Positions 37,244 to 45,756 are shown, counted from the stretch's first letter. The stretch: 64,000 nucleotides of DNA from Streptomyces sp. NRRL S-455 (GCF_000717875.1 NZ_JOCT01000033.1:1-64000); one strand, 5' to 3'. Notes: generated by a model from the letters alone, not told the origin. A program made the numbers and translations.

Positions 37244-37576
37244 CTAGGCAGTCCCAGCAGTCCCGTTGATCCGGTCGATCGCCTGCCGCGCCTGCTCCGC
37301 CGGCGGCCGCGACGGCAGCGACGAAACCGACGCCGAGGCGGCCGTCACCGCCGGCGGCTGCTCCCCCGCCGGCTTCGCGTGCGCCGCGATCCGCGAGGAA
37401 CGCAACCGGTGACTCACCGCCTCGTCCAGCGTCACGGGCCGCCGCATCTGAGAGGCCAGCCGCCCGGCCTCCTGGCCGAGGCGGGCCACGTCCTCCCAGG
37501 GCAGCCGCACCACCAGCGTCAGCTCCGCCTCGCCGTCGGGCAGTGCGTGCATGGGAGGAGTAACTCGGTCGTTCAT
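37244..37576 (-). CDS. Conserved hypothetical protein, 110 aa
   Basis: From ATG 37576 (AGGAACAGGCG just upstream) a 110-residue soluble protein: PDGEAELTLVVRLPWEDVARLGQEAGRLASQMRRPVTLDEAVSHRLRSSRIAAH, then an Ala/Ser/Pro-rich tail ending in QARQAIDRINGTAGTA. No cysteines, membrane segments or known domain. It is divergent from the rhomboid gene. Function unknown. Confidence 0.65.
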   Translation of the reverse strand: MNDRVTPPMHALPDGEAELTLVVRLPWEDVARLGQEAGRLASQMRRPVTLDEAVSHRLRSSRIAAHAKPAGEQPPAVTAASASVSSLPSRPPAEQARQAIDRINGTAGTA

Positions 37577-37710
37577 CGCCTGTTCCTCACGTCGGCCCCG
37601 CGACCCGCCTTCCCCGCGCCGCGGGCGGTTGCCGAGACATACGCACACCTGGACGACTGTGTTCAGCCGTGTCCCCGATTCACCGGCGACTCGATGGGAA
37701 CACGTGTGAG

Positions 37711-38529
37711 GTGGTCATCCCCGTCCATGACGTGAACCCCGCGCGACGCACCCCCTGGGTGACGTACGCGCTGCTCGCCGCCAACATCGTCGTGTTCCTG
37801 CTCACCCCCGGCATGGCCGGCTCCGTGACGGGCGGGAGCAGCCTGGCCGAACTGTGCCACCTCCAGGCGTTCCTGGACCATTACGCGGCGGTGCCCAGGG
37901 AGCTGATCCACCATCAGATGCCACGGCTGGTGCCCACGGGCGACGTCGGGGTGGGTGCGCGGGGAGCCGGCTGCGTGGTCGGCCCCCCGCCCTACGACAA
38001 GTCCCCGGAACTCAGCGTCCTGACGGCGATGTTCCTGCACGGCAGCTGGCTGCACCTGCTGGGCAACATGCTGTTCCTGTGGATCTTCGGCAACAACATC
38101 GAGGACCGGTTGGGACACATCCGGTTCCTGCTCTTCTACGCCGTCTGCGGATACGCGGCCGCGTATGTGTTCGCCCTTGCCGACTCCAGCTCGGCCGGCC
38201 CCCTGATCGGCGCCTCCGGGGCGATCGCCGGCGTGCTGGGCGCCTACCTCGTGCTGTACCCGAAGGCCCGGGTCTGGGTCCTGGTCCCCTTCCTGATCTT
38301 CCTGCCGCTGCGGCTGCCGGCCTGGCTCGTCCTCGGCTCCTGGTTCGCGCTCCAGGCGGTGTACTCGTCCGGTGAGGGCGTCTCCGAGGCGGGGACCGTG
38401 GCCTACCTGGCGCACGTCGCGGGTTTTGTGGCGGGCATGCTGATCGCCTGGCCGCTGCGTCCCGGCACCCCGCCCCCGCCGGAGCCGCGCGGTGTGCTGT
38501 TCGGCAGGCGCGCACGGCCCGGGTGGTGA
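37711..38529 (+). CDS. Rhomboid-family intramembrane serine protease
   Basis: About 272 residues from GTG 37711 (the frame is open from 37669). Six or more membrane segments. The rhomboid motifs are LSVLTAMFLHGSWLHLLGNMLFLWIFG (HGxxxHLxGN), the Ser in LIGASGAIAGVLGAY (GxSG) and the catalytic His in YLAHVAGFVAGM. The enzyme cleaves substrate membrane helices. A long loop after the first helix, typical of actinobacterial members, contains two cysteines (LCHLQ and GAGCVVG). The C-terminal tail is Pro/Arg-rich and cytoplasmic. Confidence 0.9.
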   Translation: MVIPVHDVNPARRTPWVTYALLAANIVVFLLTPGMAGSVTGGSSLAELCHLQAFLDHYAAVPRELIHHQMPRLVPTGDVGVGARGAGCVVGPPPYDKSPELSVLTAMFLHGSWLHLLGNMLFLWIFGNNIEDRLGHIRFLLFYAVCGYAAAYVFALADSSSAGPLIGASGAIAGVLGAYLVLYPKARVWVLVPFLIFLPLRLPAWLVLGSWFALQAVYSSGEGVSEAGTVAYLAHVAGFVAGMLIAWPLRPGTPPPPEPRGVLFGRRARPGW

Positions 38530-38645
38530 GGACGGCCGACCCGGCCCAAGGGCCGGCGACCGCCTCGACAGGTGTGCTCACGTGGAGGGCGGACCGTTCC
38601 GGCATGATGAGGGGTGCCAGCGACACCTGATCCGGAGGAGCGGGG

Positions 38646-40385
38646 ATGGCGGACAGTCCGGCCGAGGAGCGCAGGAGCCGTCCGGCGGCACCCCAGTTGC
38701 GGCTGGATGAGCTGCTGGAGGGACTCCAGGCGCAGGTGGAGCAGGTCCGCGCGGCCCGGGACCGGGTGCACACGCTGCTGGACGCGGTCCTCGCCATCGG
38801 CACCGATCTGGATCTCGACGTCGTACTGCGGCGGATCACCGAGTCCGCGGTCACCCTGGTGGACGCCCGGTACGGGGCCCTGGGCGTGCTGGGTGAGGAA
38901 GGGAAGATCCGGCAGTTCATCACGGTCGGCATGGACGAGGACACCATCCGCGCCATCGGCCACTATCCCGAGGGCCAGGGCATCCTGGGCCTGCTGATCA
39001 GGGAGCCGGAGCCGCTGCGGCTGGCCGACCTGGGCCGGCATGCCGACTCGGTGGGCTTCCCCGAAGGCCATCCGCCGATGACGACGTTCCTGGGCGCGCC
39101 GGTGCGCGTGCGCGACCAGGTCTTCGGAAATCTGTACCTGACCGACAAGCGCGGCGGCGCGGAGTTCGACGACGATGACGAGGCGGTGCTGCGCACCCTC
39201 GCGGCCGCGGCGGGCGTCGCGATCGACAACGCGCGCCTGTACGAGGACACCCGCCGCAGGGAGCGGTGGCTGGCGGCGAGCAGCGAACTGACCCGCAGCC
39301 TGTTGTCCGGCACCGACCCGGACCAGGTGCTGCACCGAGTCGCCGCGACCGTCAGGGAGTTGTCCGGCGCTGATCTGGTGACGCTGGCGGTGCCGTTCGA
39401 CGGCGGCGACGAGCTGGTGATCGAGGCGGCCGACGGCGAAGGCGCCGAGCGGGTGCAGGGATTGGTGCTGGCCGCCACCACACTGGCCGCGAAGGTCTAC
39501 CACTCCAACGAGCGAATCACCAGCGGTGCGCTGTCCGGCGAGGCTCAGGCGGGAGGCGGCTCCGCGGCGCTGATCGATCTGGGGCCGGGGTTCCTGCTCC
39601 CGCTGGGAGGCGGCGAGCATGTCCGCGGGGTCCTGCAGGTCGCCAACCGGGCCGGCGGGGCCGGGTTCTCGGACTCCACCATGACCATGATCAGCGGTTT
39701 CGCCGACCAGGCGGCGCTGGCGCTGGAGATCGCCGAGCACCGTCGCGAGGCCGACCAGTTGCTGGTGCTGAGCGATCGCGATCGCATCGCCCGGGACCTG
39801 CACGACCTGGCCATCCAGCGGCTGTTCGCCTCCGGCCTGACACTGAACTCGGTACTCGGCCGCGTCTCCGACCGGCCCCAGGTGGCCGAGCGGGTCCAGC
39901 GGGTCGTCGACGACCTCGACGACACCATCAAGACGGTACGGGGCACGATCTACGCGCTGCACGAGCGCGACCGCTCCGACGGCCGCGGCGGACTGCGCGC
40001 GAAGCTTCTCGCCGAGACCGACCAGGCCGCCGCTGTGCTGGGTTTCAGTCCCGCTCTGCGGATGTCCGGTCTGCTGGACACCGACGTGCCCTCCGGCCAT
40101 GCCGAGCACCTCGTCGCGGTGCTGCGGGAAACGCTGTCGAACGCCGCCCGGCACGCGCATGCCACCGCCGTCGAGGTCGCCGCCGAGACGGATGGCAGCC
40201 GGCTGCGGCTGCGCGTCGCCGACAACGGAACCGGTATCGACCCGGCCGTCGCCCGCCGCAGCGGCCTGGACAACCTCCGCCGGCGCGCCACCGACCTCGG
40301 CGGCAGCTTCACCCTCACCCCGAACGAGCCCACCGGCACGGTCGCGGAATGGGCGGTGCCGTTGCCCGCACACATGCACGCCTGA
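38646..40385 (+). CDS. DevS/DosS-like GAF sensor histidine kinase
   Basis: A 579-residue soluble kinase: two GAF domains (about 45-200 and 220-365), a HisKA_3 dimerisation helix with phospho-acceptor H386 in RIARDLHDLAIQRLFASG, and a HATPase domain (LRETLSNAARHAHA, VADNGTGI, GLDNLRRRATDLGG). The first GAF retains GFPEGHPPMTTFLGAPV with H142, close to the haem-ligating H149 of mycobacterial DevS, so it may sense O2, NO or CO or redox state. The matching response regulator is at 43783-44475, separated by the three-gene insert. GGAGGAG precedes ATG 38646. Confidence 0.9.
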   Translation: MADSPAEERRSRPAAPQLRLDELLEGLQAQVEQVRAARDRVHTLLDAVLAIGTDLDLDVVLRRITESAVTLVDARYGALGVLGEEGKIRQFITVGMDEDTIRAIGHYPEGQGILGLLIREPEPLRLADLGRHADSVGFPEGHPPMTTFLGAPVRVRDQVFGNLYLTDKRGGAEFDDDDEAVLRTLAAAAGVAIDNARLYEDTRRRERWLAASSELTRSLLSGTDPDQVLHRVAATVRELSGADLVTLAVPFDGGDELVIEAADGEGAERVQGLVLAATTLAAKVYHSNERITSGALSGEAQAGGGSAALIDLGPGFLLPLGGGEHVRGVLQVANRAGGAGFSDSTMTMISGFADQAALALEIAEHRREADQLLVLSDRDRIARDLHDLAIQRLFASGLTLNSVLGRVSDRPQVAERVQRVVDDLDDTIKTVRGTIYALHERDRSDGRGGLRAKLLAETDQAAAVLGFSPALRMSGLLDTDVPSGHAEHLVAVLRETLSNAARHAHATAVEVAAETDGSRLRLRVADNGTGIDPAVARRSGLDNLRRRATDLGGSFTLTPNEPTGTVAEWAVPLPAHMHA

Positions 40386-40562
40386 CCCTGTCGGAACTCG
40401 CGTTCGACAAACATCTCCCGCGAGCCGAAAGCCAACAGCCGCCGAGGGCACCGATTTATGTGATTCCTGACATCGATCTTCATCCGTCTGCTTTGATTGA
40501 TCATCGATTGGCGAGCGTCGAGAGACTTCTCTGAGCTCCCTCATTTGTGCAAGGAGCACGCT

Positions 40563-41228
40563 TTGCCGCTGCCTGTGATCGTCGGTGCCGTCGTGCTGAC
40601 GGGAGCAATCGGGACGGCTGTCGCCGTTCGTCGTCTCAAACGTCCCGCAAAGATCATCTTGCTCGGTGAAGGGATGAGCGGCAAGACCACTCTGCTGAAC
40701 ACCTGGCAGGGCAAGTGGGGTGAGCCGGTGCACCGGACCCACCCAGCGGGCGAGTTCATCGGACGAATCCGGCTGGACACCGGGAAGAAGGTTCTCTGGG
40801 TCGACAAGCCGCTCAAGTTCAGGAACGTCAAGGACTTCAGCGGGATGGACGAGATCCTCGACGCCTCCCGAGACGGCGTGGAGGCGGCCCAATACATCAT
40901 CTACCTCATCAAGGCACCCCATCTCGAAGCGGATGAGGAAGCCCCCGGAGCATCCGAGGCGTATGAGCGGCTGGCTGCTGACGTCGCCCGTATCAAGAGA
41001 TACAGCACCAAGATCAAAAAGGTGATCTTCGTCATCACTTTCGCCGACAAGGACCCCCGATACGATCTGCTGGGCTCGGCCGCCTATCTGACTCGTGTGC
41101 GCGGGCAACTCAGCGACCTCATCAGCCTGCTGAGTATGCGCGAAAAGACCAAGGTGGTGGTCGGCAGCCTCGCCACTCTCGAATCCGCCGAACTCCTCGC
41201 GAGCGAAGTCGTCCAGGCGATGCTATGA
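40563..41228 (+). CDS. Membrane-anchored small-GTPase-like protein (first gene of a three-gene cassette)
   Basis: From TTG 40563 (AAGGAG six bases upstream) the protein is 221 residues. An N-terminal hydrophobic segment (VIVGAVVLTGAIGTAVAV) is followed by a basic stop-transfer RRLKRPAK. The GTPase domain has G1 GEGMSGKTT, a G3-like DFSG, a G4-like FADKD (compare FANKQD of Arf proteins) and a G5-like GSLAT. A single N-terminal anchor plus Arf-like domain recalls SRP-receptor beta in layout. Its TGA overlaps the next ATG. The 120 bases before the start are only 52% G+C (62 of 120, counted), far below the surroundings. Role unknown. Confidence 0.75.
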   Translation: MPLPVIVGAVVLTGAIGTAVAVRRLKRPAKIILLGEGMSGKTTLLNTWQGKWGEPVHRTHPAGEFIGRIRLDTGKKVLWVDKPLKFRNVKDFSGMDEILDASRDGVEAAQYIIYLIKAPHLEADEEAPGASEAYERLAADVARIKRYSTKIKKVIFVITFADKDPRYDLLGSAAYLTRVRGQLSDLISLLSMREKTKVVVGSLATLESAELLASEVVQAML

Positions 41229-41728
41229 GCGTCCGTCTGATGCTGGTCTACGCGGAATACGAGAGCGGCGAGCCGCCCTTCGTCTGGCTCGACGGGATGC
41301 GCCGGAGCCCCGAGGAGAAGCGACGGGCCATCCACGTGATCGGCCGACTCGGCCGAGAAGGGCGGCACCGCCGCGGGGAGCCGGGTCTGGCAGTTCGCTT
41401 CAGGGGTTGGCTGCTGATCCAGACAACAGTCGGGCTCCGGCATGACGGCAGTGGGCCACAGGGTGTCGTCGTGATCGTCGAAGGCCCCGACGCCGCGACT
41501 GGTTGGGAGGCCGCGGTCACGGAACGGATCACCGAGGTACTGCTCGCCGGCCGGATCACCGTGGATCGTGAGAAGTTCCGCTCCGTTCTGGAATGGGGTG
41601 CCAGATCGAGGATCGAGGAGGGGAAGCAGGCCCTGAAGGCCATGGTGGGAGACCCATGGGCGGCCGCCAGAACAAGAAGGAAGCGAATCGACCAGAAGAC
41701 AGATGGGGAACATGCAGATTCCGGATGA
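41225..41728 (+). CDS. Unknown protein, second gene of the GTPase cassette
   Basis: A 167-residue soluble protein starting at ATG 41225, overlapping the GTPase gene by 4 bp. The N-terminal half, MSVRLMLVYAEYESGEPPFVWLDGMRRS, begins with a beta strand and contains a helix EEKRRAIHVIGRLG. The middle GVVVIVEGPD and EAAVTERITEVLLAG form a strand-helix unit. The C-terminus is basic and charged (ARTRRKRIDQKTDGEHADSG). I recognise no family. Tight coupling implies it works with the GTPase, perhaps as a regulator, but this is inference. Confidence 0.6.
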   Translation: MSVRLMLVYAEYESGEPPFVWLDGMRRSPEEKRRAIHVIGRLGREGRHRRGEPGLAVRFRGWLLIQTTVGLRHDGSGPQGVVVIVEGPDAATGWEAAVTERITEVLLAGRITVDREKFRSVLEWGARSRIEEGKQALKAMVGDPWAAARTRRKRIDQKTDGEHADSG

Positions 41729-42533
41729 ACTGGCCGATCGGCTGCTGACCGTATCGCTGGAGGACTTCGTTCGCATCTCCGACGACGACCCGGAGCGGCT
41801 GCGTGACCATCGCATCACGATCGTGCCGGTTCCGCTGTTCGGCCGGTGGAAGCGCTTCCCCGAGTTGCGGGAGACCGTCCTGCATCCTGACCTGGCCTAT
41901 GTGCGCGATCGTGACACCGCCTATCGCTATGTGGCAGCCGAGAACGCGATTCAGGGGACAGCGTTGCGGAAGTGCCGTCTCGCACTCAAGGTATGCAAGG
42001 AACTCGGGGCCAGGTCGCTGCACGTCATGGAGTCTCGGGCGGAGTCAGGCGGGTACAGCGTCGACAACGAGTACACCGCTCAGACACGGGCCGGACGGAA
42101 CGGAGAGGCGCGCAAGAAGCCGTCGAACGCGAGCCTGTCCGTCGAGGAGAAGAGTTCGCTCCGTCTTGCCGCCCATCTACGTCGCGATCTGAAGCTGACC
42201 ATCGAGGCGGAAGGGAACTGGCCAGGCCACGCGCCTTCGATCGCAGGAGCCCTGGGGGTCCTGGATGGGTACGATCCGAGCGACGTCGAAGACCTGCGAA
42301 TCTTCATTGAGCAGCGGGACGGGACGCATAATGTGACCACAAGTCTTTCGCTCGTGGTCAATCTGCTCAGCGAGCTGAATCGCGATTTCGATCTGTTCTG
42401 CAAGACCGCCGCCGGTCTCGAGGCAACACTGGGACGCCGGCAGGTGAAGGCCGAAGCGAGCATGAGCAACACATTCAAGATCCAGTTCGAACGAACGAGG
42501 ATGGTCTCGCTCGCCCTCAAAGTCGAGTTCTGA
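41703..42533 (+). CDS. Unknown protein, third gene of the GTPase cassette
   Basis: A 276-residue protein (ATG 41703; ATG 41712 also possible) overlapping the previous gene by 26 bp. It begins with an acidic helical part (PDELADRLLTVSLEDFVRIS), then ITIVPVPLFGRWKRFPELRETVL and a helix-rich GTALRKCRLALKVCKELGARSLHVMESRAESGGYS. The last 130 residues alternate in a beta-rich way (AHLRRDLKLTIEAEGNW, HNVTTSLSLVVNLLSEL, MSNTFKIQFERTRMVSLALKVEF). No signal, membrane segment or known catalytic motif. It could be the effector of the cassette, but no activity can be assigned. Confidence 0.6.
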   Translation: MGNMQIPDELADRLLTVSLEDFVRISDDDPERLRDHRITIVPVPLFGRWKRFPELRETVLHPDLAYVRDRDTAYRYVAAENAIQGTALRKCRLALKVCKELGARSLHVMESRAESGGYSVDNEYTAQTRAGRNGEARKKPSNASLSVEEKSSLRLAAHLRRDLKLTIEAEGNWPGHAPSIAGALGVLDGYDPSDVEDLRIFIEQRDGTHNVTTSLSLVVNLLSELNRDFDLFCKTAAGLEATLGRRQVKAEASMSNTFKIQFERTRMVSLALKVEF

Positions 42534-42626
42534 ATGGTGCCGCCCGCACGCGGTCGAGGCGGCACACGCGCCATCGACCCCCGACATCCCCGGCCCGTTC
42601 GTCAGGGCCGTACGCCGCCACGGGTG

Positions 42627-42640
42627 GGGCCGATCGGCCC
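42627..42640. promoter_or_regulatory. DevR-box-like palindrome upstream of the universal stress gene
   Basis: GGGCCGATCGGCCC is a perfect palindrome that fits GGGnCnnnnGnCCC, the core of the mycobacterial DevR (DosR) box. It lies 80 bp before the universal stress start codon. The same pattern occurs upstream of the local DevR-like gene. Confidence 0.45.
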
Positions 42641-42719
42641 TGCTGCCGAGAGGCCTCCGGCTGACACCGTGTCAACGGGACGCGGAAGGCGCCCCGTTCA
42701 CTGCCAGGAGGTCCTTGCC

Positions 42720-43616
42720 ATGCCCCGTACCGTGACCGTCGGAGTGGACGGCTCCCCCGAGAGTCTCGCCGCCGCGGAGTGGGCCGCGCGCGAGGCGGAA
42801 CTGCGTGGTCTCCCCCTGCACCTGGTGCATGCCTGGGACTGGCAGCCCTACGCCCTGCCGGTGCCTGACAACGCGGCACACCGGCACTGGGGTGGGAAGG
42901 TCCTGCGCGAGGCGACCAAGCGGCTGCACGAGCACCACCCCGGCCTCGAGATCACCTCCCAGCAGGTTCCGCAACCGCCCATGACGGCGCTGGTGTCGGC
43001 GTCCGCGGACGCCGAACCGCTGGTCATCGGATCCAGAGGCCTCGGCGGCACCGTGGGTTTCCTCGTCGGTTCCGTCGGGCTCGCTCTCGTCGCGCACACC
43101 GACCGCCCCGTCGTCCTCGTACGCTCCGGTGTGAGCGCCGAGGACGAGCACCGGCTGGACGCGGACGGCCGGCCGTCGAGCACCACGCCGTACCGGGACG
43201 TCGTGCTGGGGCTGGACCATCAGCACCCCGACGACGCGGTCATCGCGTTCGCGTTCGAGGCGGCGGCCCGTCGTTCGGCCAGGCTGCGCGTGGTGCACGG
43301 ATGGAGCCTGCCGCCCTATTTCGCGTACGGGCTTCCCCCGGACCCGGTACTCAACGCAGAACTCGCCCGTGAGGAGGCGAACGCCGTCGAGGCGGTCCTG
43401 GCGCCGTGGCGCGAGAAGTTCCCCGGTGTGGAGGTCGTGGAGCAGACCTCGGCCGGCAGCGCCGGCGACCATCTGGTGGACGCCGCCCGGGAAGCGTCGC
43501 TGGTCGTCGTCGGCCGTCGCATCCGGCGTACCCCGCTGGGTGCCCGCATCGGACCCGTCACGCACACGGTCCTGCATCACGCCACGGCGCCGGTCGCGGT
43601 GATCCCGCACGAGTGA
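42720..43616 (+). CDS. Universal stress protein, tandem UspA domains
   Basis: A 298-residue protein with two Usp domains. The first (VTVGVDGSPESLAAAEWA ... PLVIGSRGLGGTVGFLVGSVGLALVAHTDRPVVLVRSG) keeps the ATP-binding G-x2-G-x9-G-(S/T) form. The second (VVLGLDHQHPDDAVIAFAFEAA ... VVVGRRIRRTPLGARIGPVTHTVLHHATAPVAVIPHE) is more divergent. Tandem Usps of this type are major members of the DevR dormancy regulon in actinobacteria. AGGAGG precedes ATG 42720 and a DevR-like box lies 80 bp upstream, so hypoxic induction is likely. Confidence 0.92.
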   Translation: MPRTVTVGVDGSPESLAAAEWAAREAELRGLPLHLVHAWDWQPYALPVPDNAAHRHWGGKVLREATKRLHEHHPGLEITSQQVPQPPMTALVSASADAEPLVIGSRGLGGTVGFLVGSVGLALVAHTDRPVVLVRSGVSAEDEHRLDADGRPSSTTPYRDVVLGLDHQHPDDAVIAFAFEAAARRSARLRVVHGWSLPPYFAYGLPPDPVLNAELAREEANAVEAVLAPWREKFPGVEVVEQTSAGSAGDHLVDAAREASLVVVGRRIRRTPLGARIGPVTHTVLHHATAPVAVIPHE

Positions 43617-43661
43617 CCCAAGGACCGAGTGATGGCGAGGAGGTGTGGCGGTGTCCGGGCC

Positions 43662-43750
43662 AGGCGGGGATCCACGGTCAGTGAGGCGCCGCCATGCACG
43701 ACGGCGCGGCCGGTGCGGCCGAAGCCGTTGATGCCCGCCTCCGCGTTCAT
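43662..43750 (-). pseudogene. Possible N-terminal scrap of glyceraldehyde-3-phosphate dehydrogenase
   Basis: On the complement strand ATG 43750 begins a segment containing AGINGFGRTGRAVVHGG, which matches the NAD-binding INGFGRIGR start of GAPDH. After about 30 codons the similarity ends with no catalytic Cys domain. It lies between the universal stress gene and the DevR-like regulator. Short length makes this tentative. Confidence 0.4.
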
Positions 43751-43782
43751 GTGCCCTGCGGGTAGGGGCCGTGTGGGGAGGC

Positions 43783-44475
43783 TCAGTGTCCTTCGTGCCG
43801 CAGCCGGTCCTGGGCCTGGGTGGCGATGACCGCCGCCTGGATGCGGCGCTCCACGCCGAGCTTGGCGAGCAGGCGGGAGATGTGGTTCTTGACCGTCTTC
43901 TCGGCGAGGTAGAGCCGCTGGCCGATCTGGCGGTTGGTCAGGCCCTCGCCGATCAGGGCCAGGATCTCCCGCTCGCGGGCGGTGAGCCCCGGCAGGGCGT
44001 CCGGCTCCTCCTCCGGCTGCTGGTTCTGGCGCAGCCGGGCCATCACCTTGGCGGTGGCGCTCGGGTCGAGCAGGGACTGGCCGACGGCCACCGCGCGCAC
44101 GGCGGAGACCAGGTCCGTGCCCTGGATCTGCTTCAGCACGTATCCGGAGGCGCCGGCCATGATCGAGTCGAGCAGGGCCTCCTCGTCGTCGAACGAGGTG
44201 AGCATCAGGCAGGACAGGTCCGGCATGCGCGAGCGCAGCTCGCGGCAGACGGTCACGCCGTCGCCGTCGGGCAGGCGCACGTCGAGCACGGCCACCTGCG
44301 GACGCAGCGCGGGAACGCGCACCAGGGCCTGTTCGACGGTGCCGGCCTCGCCGATCACAGCGATGTCCGGCTCGTCGTTCAGCAGGTCGCGCACCCCGCG
44401 CCGTACCACCTCGTGGTCGTCCAGCAAGAAGACCCGGATCGGGTTGTCGGTACCGGGTCGCTCGCTGTCCGCCAT
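43783..44475 (-). CDS. DevR-like NarL/FixJ response regulator
   Basis: From ATG 44475 (AGGAGC upstream) a 230-residue regulator. The receiver has the acidic pair D19-D20 in [10 protein letters not shown], phospho-acceptor D65 in [37 protein letters not shown] with the conserved Lys, and a LuxR-type [51 protein letters not shown]. Overall form is that of DevR/DosR, the hypoxia and dormancy activator; its cognate kinase is probably the DevS-like protein at 38.6 kb. Upstream (44476-45033) is a 558-bp non-coding divergent region. Confidence 0.92.
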   Translation of the reverse strand: MADSERPGTDNPIRVFLLDDHEVVRRGVRDLLNDEPDIAVIGEAGTVEQALVRVPALRPQVAVLDVRLPDGDGVTVCRELRSRMPDLSCLMLTSFDDEEALLDSIMAGASGYVLKQIQGTDLVSAVRAVAVGQSLLDPSATAKVMARLRQNQQPEEEPDALPGLTAREREILALIGEGLTNRQIGQRLYLAEKTVKNHISRLLAKLGVERRIQAAVIATQAQDRLRHEGH

Positions 44476-44594
44476 CGACGGCTCCTGTTCTGTCTCGTCT
44501 GTGTCGTCCGTGTCCCGCACCGGAACACGCCTCTCATGGGCGGGACCGGTCCATCCCTGTCGCAGATCTTGCGCGATGCAGCACTGAACGGCCA

Positions 44595-44608
44595 GGGCCG
44601 ACCGGCCC
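44595..44608. promoter_or_regulatory. DevR-box-like palindrome upstream of the DevR-like gene
   Basis: GGGCCGACCGGCCC fits GGGnCnnnnGnCCC, as does the site before the universal stress gene. It lies 120 bp upstream of the regulator start on its own promoter side, suggesting autoregulation. The remaining 558-bp divergent gap shows no other convincing gene or site. Confidence 0.45.
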
Positions 44609-45033
44609 TTTTTGCTCTCACGTTTCCGCCTTCCCACGGGTAGCGGTCTCTTTCGCACGGGGCCTGACGGCGCCACTGCCAGGGCAGGCCGGCACTTCCC
44701 CGCGGCGGCGGCGTGCCCGGGTGACGGCCGGTATCACCGCCGCCCCCCGGGGGCCGGCCGACGAGAGGGCGCTTCGGCCAGGGAGCTCGGTACCGGTCGG
44801 CCCTGCCCCTTCAAGCCCGGTGCGCAGGAGGCTGAAGAGGCATCAGGGGGCCGGCCACCCGGGACAGTCCAACGGGAGAGCGGCAGCGGTCTGGCCGCCC
44901 TCACAAGTGGGTCCCGGCTCCCGATGCCCACCGCGCACCACAAGGCCCGACGGGGATACGGGCCGGCCCGGAGCGGCCGTACGCAGGGAAGACCGGTGGC
45001 CCTCCACAGGCACCAGCGGAGAAGGGAACTGCC

Positions 45034-45756
45034 GTGAAGACCCGCAAGGTGGGCGAAGTGATGACCCCCGACGTCATCCAGGCGTACCAGGACACACCGT
45101 TCAAGGACGTGGCACAGCTCCTGGCCCGGCACCGGATCAGCGGCCTGCCGGTGGTGGACTCCGACGACAAGGTCCTCGGCGTCATCTCCGAAACCGACCT
45201 GGTGCACCGGCAGGCGGCGCAGGCCGAGCGCGGCCGGGAAGGGCGCTTCCGGCTGCCGGCACTGCGCCGCACGGCACGTGTCGCGGCGGCCAAGGCCCGC
45301 GCCATGACCGCCGGGCAGCTGATGACGACACCCGCGATCACCGTGCACCCGGAGCAACGCGTCGCGGCCGCGGCGCGAGTGATGGAGCGTCACCGCATCG
45401 AACGGCTGCCCGTGGTGGACGAGGAGCACCGCCTGATCGGCATCGCCACCCGCCGTGACCTGCTGCGGGTCTTCCTGCGCACCGAGGCGGAGATCCGTCA
45501 GGAGATCATCGACGAGGTACTGACCCACGCCATGTGCCTGCCGCCGCACACTGTCCTCGTCTCGGTCCACGACGGCACGGCCACGCTGGAGGGACGCCTG
45601 GAACGCCGCAGCGACATCCCGGTGGCGGTCCGGCTGACCTGGCGGGTGGACGGCGTGGTGGGTGTGCTGAACGGCCTCACCTTCCGTGACGACGACACCC
45701 GCCCGCCCGAGAAGCACTCCTCCCGGATCGCCCGCCACTGGCTTTCCGAGCGGTGA
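45034..45756 (+). CDS. CBS-pair and BON domain protein
   Basis: A 240-residue cytoplasmic protein. Two CBS motifs cover residues 1-150: VGEVMTPDVIQAYQDTPFKDVAQLLARHRISGLPVVDSDDKVLGVISETDLV and AGQLMTTPAITVHPEQRVAAAARVMERHRIERLPVVDEEHRLIGIATRRDLLRVFL. A BON domain follows (EIIDEVLTHAMCLPPHTVLVSVHDGTATLEGRLERRSDIPVAVRLTWRVDGVVGVLNGL). CBS pairs bind adenine nucleotides; CBS-BON proteins are frequent DevR-regulon members in actinobacteria. GTG 45034 has AGAAGGGA upstream. It ends 182 bp before the broken adhE gene. Confidence 0.92.
   Translation: MKTRKVGEVMTPDVIQAYQDTPFKDVAQLLARHRISGLPVVDSDDKVLGVISETDLVHRQAAQAERGREGRFRLPALRRTARVAAAKARAMTAGQLMTTPAITVHPEQRVAAAARVMERHRIERLPVVDEEHRLIGIATRRDLLRVFLRTEAEIRQEIIDEVLTHAMCLPPHTVLVSVHDGTATLEGRLERRSDIPVAVRLTWRVDGVVGVLNGLTFRDDDTRPPEKHSSRIARHWLSER

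Noticed and set aside
38540..38560. CCGGCCCAAGGGCCGG before the kinase as a third DevR box
   Set aside because: The arms have the wrong orientation (CCC first), so it does not fit GGGnCnnnnGnCCC.
38403..41108. A 901-codon complement-strand frame
   Set aside because: It lies opposite the DevS-like kinase and GTPase genes, whose motifs are unambiguous; it is a shadow frame.
44476..45033. A gene in the 558-bp gap between the DevR-like and CBS genes
   Set aside because: The open frames there have no start signals or domain-like composition; only a DevR-like site stands out.
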